NCBI GenBank assembly: GCA_944383165.1
Contig: CALWON010000018.1
Location: 1 to 36,950, forward strand
Length of the DNA stretch: 36,950 nucleotides
Direction of reading: 5' to 3'
Origin: an uncultured Oscillospiraceae bacterium
GTDB taxonomy: Bacteria; Bacillota; Clostridia; Oscillospirales; Oscillospiraceae
Position numbers and translations under genes: made by a program. Each line of letters opens with the position of its first letter. Position 1 is the stretch's first letter. Shown in pieces: positions 33,185-36,950 of the stretch. The notes beneath the pieces were generated by a model that worked only from the letters and a program-made list of their open reading frames with translations, searched no databases and was not told the origin of the DNA.

Positions 33185-34444
33185 TCAGTCCCAGATGGCG
33201 GTTGCAAAATAGTCCTCAGGTGTCTCTGCACGGCGGATGAGACGTGTGGAGCCGTCCTCACACAACAGCACCTCCGCAGAGCGCAGACGCCCGTTATACT
33301 GGTAGCCCATTGCATGACCATGGGCTCCTGTGTCGTGGATGACCAGCAAATCCCCAATCTCCACTTCTGGCAACATGCGGTCAATGGCGAATTTATCACT
33401 GTTCTCACACAGGGAGCCAGTCACATCATATTTGTGGTCACAGGGCTGGTCCTCTTTGCCCATCACAGTAATGTGGTGGTATGCCCCATAAATGGCAGGA
33501 CGCATCAAGTTAGAGGCGCAGGCATCTACACCCACATACTCCTTATAGGTATGCTTCTGATGCAGCACTTTTGTGACCAGATGACCGTAGGGAGCCAACA
33601 TAAAGCGACCCAGCTCGGTGCAGATTGCCACATCATCCATTCCGGCAGGTACCAGAATTTCCTCGTATGCCTTTCGGACACCTTCGCCAATCACTGCAAT
33701 GTCGTTGGCTGGCTGCTCTGGGCGGTAGGGAACACCCACACCACCGGACAGGTTGATAAAGGTGATATGTGCACCGGTCTCCTCCTTCAGCTCCACAGCC
33801 AGTTGGAACAGAATCCGTGCCAGTGCTGGGTAGTAGTCGTTGGACAGGGTATTGGAAGCCAAAAAGGCGTGAATCCCAAATTCCTCTGCACCCAACTCCT
33901 TCAGACGGGTGTAAGCCTCTGCAATCTGGGGACGGGTCATGCCGTATTTTGCATCCCCTGGGTTGTCCATGACCTGAAAGCCCTCTTTGCTCTCTCCCAG
34001 CTGGAACACACCACCGGGGTTGAACCGGCAGGAAATCTTTTTGGGGATATAACCCAGTGTCTTGTGTAAAAACTCCACATGGGTCAGGTCATCCAGATTG
34101 ATGGTGGCTCCCAGCTTGGCTGCCATTTCAAATTCCTCTGCTGGTGTATCATTAGAGGAAAACATAATCTCATCACCAGAGAAGCCACAGCGTTCTGACA
34201 TCATCAATTCACAGGCAGAGGAACAATCTACGCCACAGCCCTCCTCTTTGAGAATTTTCAAAATTTGAGGGTTTGGAGTTGCCTTGACTGCAAAATATTC
34301 AGTATATCCCTTGTTCCATGCAAAGGCGGCTTTCAGTGCTCTTGCATTTTCACGGATACCCTTCTCGTCATAGAGATGGAAGGGAGTTGGATAGGTTTCT
34401 GTGATGGTTTGAAGCTGTTCTAAGGTAACAAAAGGCTTCTTCAC
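33185..34444 (-). CDS. lysA: Diaminopimelate decarboxylase
   Basis: 419 residues. A PLP-dependent fold-type III enzyme. The PLP lysine is K54 in YFAVKATPNPQIL, with the phosphate-binding GGGxG-like segment as NLSGGVGVPY. The ELGRFMLAPYG and GSLCENSDKFA motifs (Cys from the partner subunit) complete the active site. It makes L-lysine from meso-diaminopimelate. GTG 34444 is preferred because AAAGGAG lies 9 nt upstream and the protein then begins KKPFVTLEQL. The frame is open for 16 further residues to ATG 34492, which has only a weak site. Monocistronic by its terminator; divergent from the permease gene. No lysine riboswitch seen upstream. Confidence 0.93.
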   Translation of the reverse strand: MKKPFVTLEQLQTITETYPTPFHLYDEKGIRENARALKAAFAWNKGYTEYFAVKATPNPQILKILKEEGCGVDCSSACELMMSERCGFSGDEIMFSSNDTPAEEFEMAAKLGATINLDDLTHVEFLHKTLGYIPKKISCRFNPGGVFQLGESKEGFQVMDNPGDAKYGMTRPQIAEAYTRLKELGAEEFGIHAFLASNTLSNDYYPALARILFQLAVELKEETGAHITFINLSGGVGVPYRPEQPANDIAVIGEGVRKAYEEILVPAGMDDVAICTELGRFMLAPYGHLVTKVLHQKHTYKEYVGVDACASNLMRPAIYGAYHHITVMGKEDQPCDHKYDVTGSLCENSDKFAIDRMLPEVEIGDLLVIHDTGAHGHAMGYQYNGRLRSAEVLLCEDGSTRLIRRAETPEDYFATAIWD

Positions 34445-34593
34445 GTTGTATCGCTCCTTTTCGCTTGGTGGTTTTTTCGCCATAATATCCATAGTTTATC
34501 CAGTTTTCCCTTCAAAGTCAACACACACAACGCACAAGGCTTTCTAAAATCACAGATGAATTTTGATGATTTTGAAAAAATCACAAAATCTTC

Positions 34594-34622
34594 TTGCACT
34601 TTTCTGGGGTATCTGGTACAAT
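34594..34622 (+). promoter_or_regulatory. SigA-type promoter of the NCS2 permease leader
   Basis: TTGCAC (34594-34599), a 17-bp spacer and TACAAT (34617-34622). The predicted start (about 34629) is just ahead of the first leader stem. Confidence 0.82.
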
Positions 34623-34628
34623 AAGCCG

Positions 34629-34713
34629 AATGTTTGGGCGGGAGCCTGTCTAAACTTGTATATGGATCTGGTTCTCCCATCCAAAGACAATCACCAGCGT
34701 GATTGTCTTTTTT
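34629..34713 (+). ncRNA. Candidate riboswitch or attenuator leader of the NCS2 permease
   Basis: A leader of about 85 nt between the promoter and an intrinsic terminator, all upstream of the coding region. A P1-like stem pairs TTTGG-gc-GGGAG (34633-34644) with CTCCC-at-CCAAA (34674-34685). It encloses a 29-nt region with possible CC/GG extension pairing and a TATATGGATCTGG stretch. The 3' strand of P1 shares AAA (34683-34685) with the 5' arm of the terminator (34683-34710), so the two cannot both form fully. That is classic ligand-gated architecture. It lacks the conserved purine-riboswitch junction, and no PyrR-box match was found. Ligand unknown; uracil, xanthine or a related base would fit the gene. 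Confidence 0.62.
34683..34713 (+). terminator. Leader terminator of the permease gene
   Basis: A perfect 11-bp stem AAAGACAATCA / TGATTGTCTTT (34683-34693, 34700-34710) with a 6-nt loop and a T6 run. It lies 34 bp before the permease start on its own strand, so it should act as an attenuator. Confidence 0.92.
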
Positions 34714-34746
34714 CGCGAAAGAGTATTGGAAAGGGGTTTTCTGTGT

Positions 34747-36123
34747 ATGAATGAAAACAAAGGCATTTATGATGCCAGAAGTTTGGGTACTTCCAAAATG
34801 ATGATTTTGGGTATCCAGCACATGTTTGCCATGTTTGGTGCCACGGTACTGGTTCCCACACTGACAGGATTGTCTGTGTCTGCCACACTGTTATTTGCAG
34901 GGCTTGGCACACTGCTGTTTCATTTTCTCACCAAAAAGATGGTGCCCGCATTTCTTGGCTCCTCCTTTGCCTTCATCGGTGGCTACCAAGCCATTGCCCC
35001 TATGATTGCCGATGGAGATGGTACCCTTACTGCCAACACACAGCTATTACCCTATGCCTGTTTTGGTGTGGCTCTTGCTGGTCTTTTATATGTGGTTCTC
35101 TCTGCCCTTTTTAAAGTATTTGGCACCAAAAAAGTCATGCGGTTTTTTCCTCCCATTGTAACCGGTCCCATCATCATCTGTATTGGGTTGACCCTCTCCT
35201 CCTCTGCCATTACCAGTTGCCGTGCCAACTGGTTCATTGCACTGGTTGCCATTGGTATTGTGGTGGGCTGCAACATCTGGGGCAGAGGCATGATCAAAAT
35301 CATTCCCATTCTTCTGGGTGTGGTGGGTTCCTATGCTGTGGCTGCCCTGTGCCACATGGCTGGTATGAACACCATGGACCCAGTAAAATTGCAGGAGCTT
35401 GCCAATGCCCCTTGGATTGGTCTGCCCTTTGCCTATGAAAATACCCTGTTTGGGCTGTTCAGCCGCCCTGATTTAGACCGTGGACTGCTGCTCACCTCTG
35501 CTGTTACCATTATGCCCCTTGCCCTTGCCACTATGGTAGAGCATATTGGAGATATGTGTGCCATTTCCTCCACCTGTGAACGCAACTATCTGGAAAATCC
35601 GGGTTTCCACCGCACACTGCTGGGAGATGGTCTTGCCACCTCTCTTGCCTCCCTCTTTGGCGCACCTGCCAACACAACCTACGGCGAAAATACAGGCGTT
35701 CTGGCCCTCTCCAAAGTCTATGACCCCCGTGTGATTCGCATTGCCGCCTGTCTTGCCATTGTGTTTTCCTTCTCCCCAAAATTTGCGGCTCTGGTGGGTG
35801 CCATGCCCACAGCCACCATGGGCGGTGTGTCTATGGTACTGTATGGCATGATTTCCGCCGTTGGTGTGCGCAATGTGGTGGAAAATCAGGTCAATTTTTC
35901 CAACAGTCGCAATGTGATTATTGCTGCCCTCATTATGGTGCTTGCCATTGGGGTCAACTACTCCGGTCCCGTCAGTTTTCAGGTTGGCACTGCTACCATC
36001 AGCCTGTCTGGTCTGGCTGTGTCTGCCATTGTGGGCATTGCCCTCAATGCCATCCTGCCTGGACAGGACTATGAGTTTGGCACAGATTCTCAGGGTGACA
36101 CCTCTGTCAACTTCAAAGTGTAA
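34747..36123 (+). CDS. uraA: NCS2 family uracil/xanthine permease
   Basis: 458 residues, about 14 membrane helices. NCS2 landmarks are ILGIQHMFAMFGATVLVP near the start (helix 1 with the QH motif), LGSSFAFIGGYQAI, the PPIVTGPIIICIGLTL helix, and the substrate-site Glu in ATMVEHIGDMCAIS with GAPANTTYGENTGVLALSKV. The QH, VEHIG and NTTYGENTG pattern is closest to uracil permeases (UraA), though xanthine transport cannot be excluded. It imports a nucleobase with H+. ATG 34747 follows AAAGGGG. Expression is likely gated by the leader terminator upstream. Confidence 0.88.
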   Translation: MNENKGIYDARSLGTSKMMILGIQHMFAMFGATVLVPTLTGLSVSATLLFAGLGTLLFHFLTKKMVPAFLGSSFAFIGGYQAIAPMIADGDGTLTANTQLLPYACFGVALAGLLYVVLSALFKVFGTKKVMRFFPPIVTGPIIICIGLTLSSSAITSCRANWFIALVAIGIVVGCNIWGRGMIKIIPILLGVVGSYAVAALCHMAGMNTMDPVKLQELANAPWIGLPFAYENTLFGLFSRPDLDRGLLLTSAVTIMPLALATMVEHIGDMCAISSTCERNYLENPGFHRTLLGDGLATSLASLFGAPANTTYGENTGVLALSKVYDPRVIRIAACLAIVFSFSPKFAALVGAMPTATMGGVSMVLYGMISAVGVRNVVENQVNFSNSRNVIIAALIMVLAIGVNYSGPVSFQVGTATISLSGLAVSAIVGIALNAILPGQDYEFGTDSQGDTSVNFKV

Positions 36124-36167
36124 GAATTGTCATTTCCTAAGATTCTGTGAAGATGCCATATTCCTGC

Positions 36168-36196
36168 TTGCAGATTTCTTTAAAATAAGGTAAAAT
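36168..36196 (+). promoter_or_regulatory. SigA-type promoter of the small coiled-coil gene
   Basis: TTGCAG (36168-36173), a 17-bp spacer and TAAAAT (36191-36196), 44 bp before the start codon. Confidence 0.75.
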
Positions 36197-36240
36197 AGAG
36201 ACACCACACGGGATACCCGTATTTAAAGGAGGCAACTATC

Positions 36241-36645
36241 ATGGGATTTTTTGATAATTTGAAGGAAACTGCCGATACCCTGAAGGAAAAGGCAACTGAC
36301 CTTGCCCAGAGTGGTGTGGCTACCTCCAAACGCCTTGCAGAAATTGCAAAGCTGAAAACTGCCAACATGGCAGAGGAGGACACCATCAAAAAGGCATACA
36401 TTGAACTGGGTAAGCTGTACTATGCAGAGCATGGTGCCACCCCTGAGGGTGCCTATGCTGCCGCCTGTGAGAAGATTACCGCTTCCAAGGCGACCATTGA
36501 AGCCAACAACGACCGCATTTCTGAGCTGAAATCTGCCGCTGAGGCTGCCGGTGAAGTGGTGGCAGAAGTGACCCCCAGTTCTGTGGAAGATGTGGCTGCC
36601 AATGAAGCAACTGAGGCTGACATCGAGCCAGAAGAAAAGAAATAA
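36241..36645 (+). CDS. Small Ala/Glu-rich coiled-coil protein
   Basis: 134 residues, no signal peptide or membrane segment. The N-terminus (MGFFDNLKETADTLKEKATD) and residues 25-100 are predicted helical with heptad-like spacing (AYIELGKLYYAEHG, ASKATIEANNDRISELKSA). The C-terminal 35 residues are acidic and probably disordered. The GFFD-start with Ala/Lys-rich helices resembles small stress- or phage-shock-like helper proteins, but I do not recognise a defined family. AAAGGAGG lies 9 nt before the ATG. It has its own promoter, and a repeat element follows the stop. Confidence 0.7.
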   Translation: MGFFDNLKETADTLKEKATDLAQSGVATSKRLAEIAKLKTANMAEEDTIKKAYIELGKLYYAEHGATPEGAYAAACEKITASKATIEANNDRISELKSAAEAAGEVVAEVTPSSVEDVAANEATEADIEPEEKK

Positions 36646-36646
36646 C

Positions 36647-36890
36647 CTACTTTCTTTTGAAAAAAGAAAGTAGGCAAAGAAAATTTCAAGAGGGCTCTCA
36701 GGCAACGCTTTCTTTGCTGTTTCTTTCAGCCACTTTCCCCCTGTGTTCTTAGATAGCAAAGTGTTGTTCTATTGAATGATGTCGGTGGTGGCTACACTCA
36801 AAGTTCTTTTTGCTTCCTTTTTCTTTCAAGAAAAAGGAAGTAGGCAAAGAAAATTTTAGGAGGGCTCTGAGGATACTCTTTTGAAAAGGA
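36647..36890. repeat. Dispersed hairpin repeat element, copy C
   Basis: It starts 2 bp after the stop of the coiled-coil gene. A hairpin CCTACTTTCTTTT..AAAGAAAGTAGG (36648-36675) is followed by CAAAGAAAATTT, GGGCTCTCAGG, GTTGTTCTATTGAATGATG then TCGGTGGTGGCTACAC (about 36763-36798), CAAAGTTCTTTTTGC, and a second hairpin with AAGGAAGTAGG and CAAAGAAAATTTT (to about 36880). The order and orientation match copy B and the reverse complement of the 152-bp units. Confidence 0.85.
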
Positions 36891-36893
36891 ACC

Positions 36894-36920
36894 AATGCTC
36901 CACTCTGTAAGAGCATTTTT
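36894..36920 (+). terminator. Candidate terminator at the window end
   Basis: A 7-bp stem AATGCTC / GAGCATT (36894-36900, 36911-36917) with a 10-nt loop and T5. Probably the final terminator after the coiled-coil gene and repeat element. Confidence 0.6.
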
Positions 36921-36950
36921 GAAAGTCTTTTAGGGTAGTTTTTCACTATG

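Noticed and set aside
33167..34069. 300-residue + strand frame over lysA
   Set aside because: Antisense shadow of a clear PLP decarboxylase; composition (His, Cys, Gln rich) is typical of shadows.
34629..34713. Guanine/adenine riboswitch before the permease
   Set aside because: An ATATGG sequence is present, but the characteristic three-way junction with its conserved joining and loop bases (such as the CCGTAAA loop side) is absent.

Overview
The window looks like chromosomal DNA of an endospore-forming Bacillota of the class Clostridia, probably an Oscillospiraceae/Ruminococcaceae-type gut anaerobe. The signs are a complete spoIIAA-spoIIAB-sigF operon, the sporulation genes yqfC-yqfD beside phoH-ybeY-era-yqzL-recO, a T-box-controlled cysE-cysS operon, rubrerythrin, and standard AAGGAGG ribosome binding sites. 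The family-level placement is inference. No rRNA, tRNA, insertion sequence, prophage or CRISPR array was seen.

Layout. 1-2433 (+): a three-gene Gtr-type surface glycosylation module (5'-truncated membrane glucosyltransferase, gtrB-like GT2, gtrA-like flippase). 2468-3955 (-): spoIIAA-spoIIAB-sigF. 4115-6045 (+): a MATE exporter translationally coupled to an AT-rich DUF6273 gene. 6206-7642: a divergent pair, a secreted protein (-) and an AIM24-family protein (+). 7643-8476: an intergenic repeat block with three tandem 152-bp units. 8477-12502 (-): polyamine transporter potABCD. 12630-13598 (-): an RluA-family pseudouridine synthase. 13769-14506 (+): yceD-rpmF. 14579-17023 (+): T-box leader, cysE, cysS. 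17111-18451 (+): rubrerythrin and a YitT-type membrane protein. 18774-20595 (+): a B12-binding radical SAM gene broken by a frameshift at a TG repeat. 21010-27058 (+): yqfC, yqfD, phoH, ybeY, era, a SipW-type signal peptidase, yqzL, recO and a CmpB-type membrane protein.

27076-31536 is the most unusual region. Two BspA-type leucine-rich-repeat genes on the minus strand (18 and 15 repeats, neither with a signal peptide) are flanked by two near-identical elements of about 360 bp. These look like copies of a structured non-coding RNA. Differences between the copies preserve base pairing, including one true A-U to G-C covariation, and the G.U wobbles fix the + strand. Each copy ends in a 17-bp terminator hairpin and carries the same upstream inverted repeat.

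31559-34444 (-): lysA, lrgA-lrgB and a lipoprotein. 34594-36123 (+): an NCS2 uracil/xanthine permease behind a short leader with riboswitch-like architecture (a P1-type stem whose 3' strand overlaps the terminator). 36241-36645 (+): a small coiled-coil protein. A hairpin-containing repeat family of about 150 bp recurs at 7643-8475, 20669-20962 and 36647-36890, always beyond gene 3' ends.

Most of the window is ordinary housekeeping. The accessory signals are the RNA/LRR module, the permease leader, the repeat family and the frameshifted radical SAM gene.
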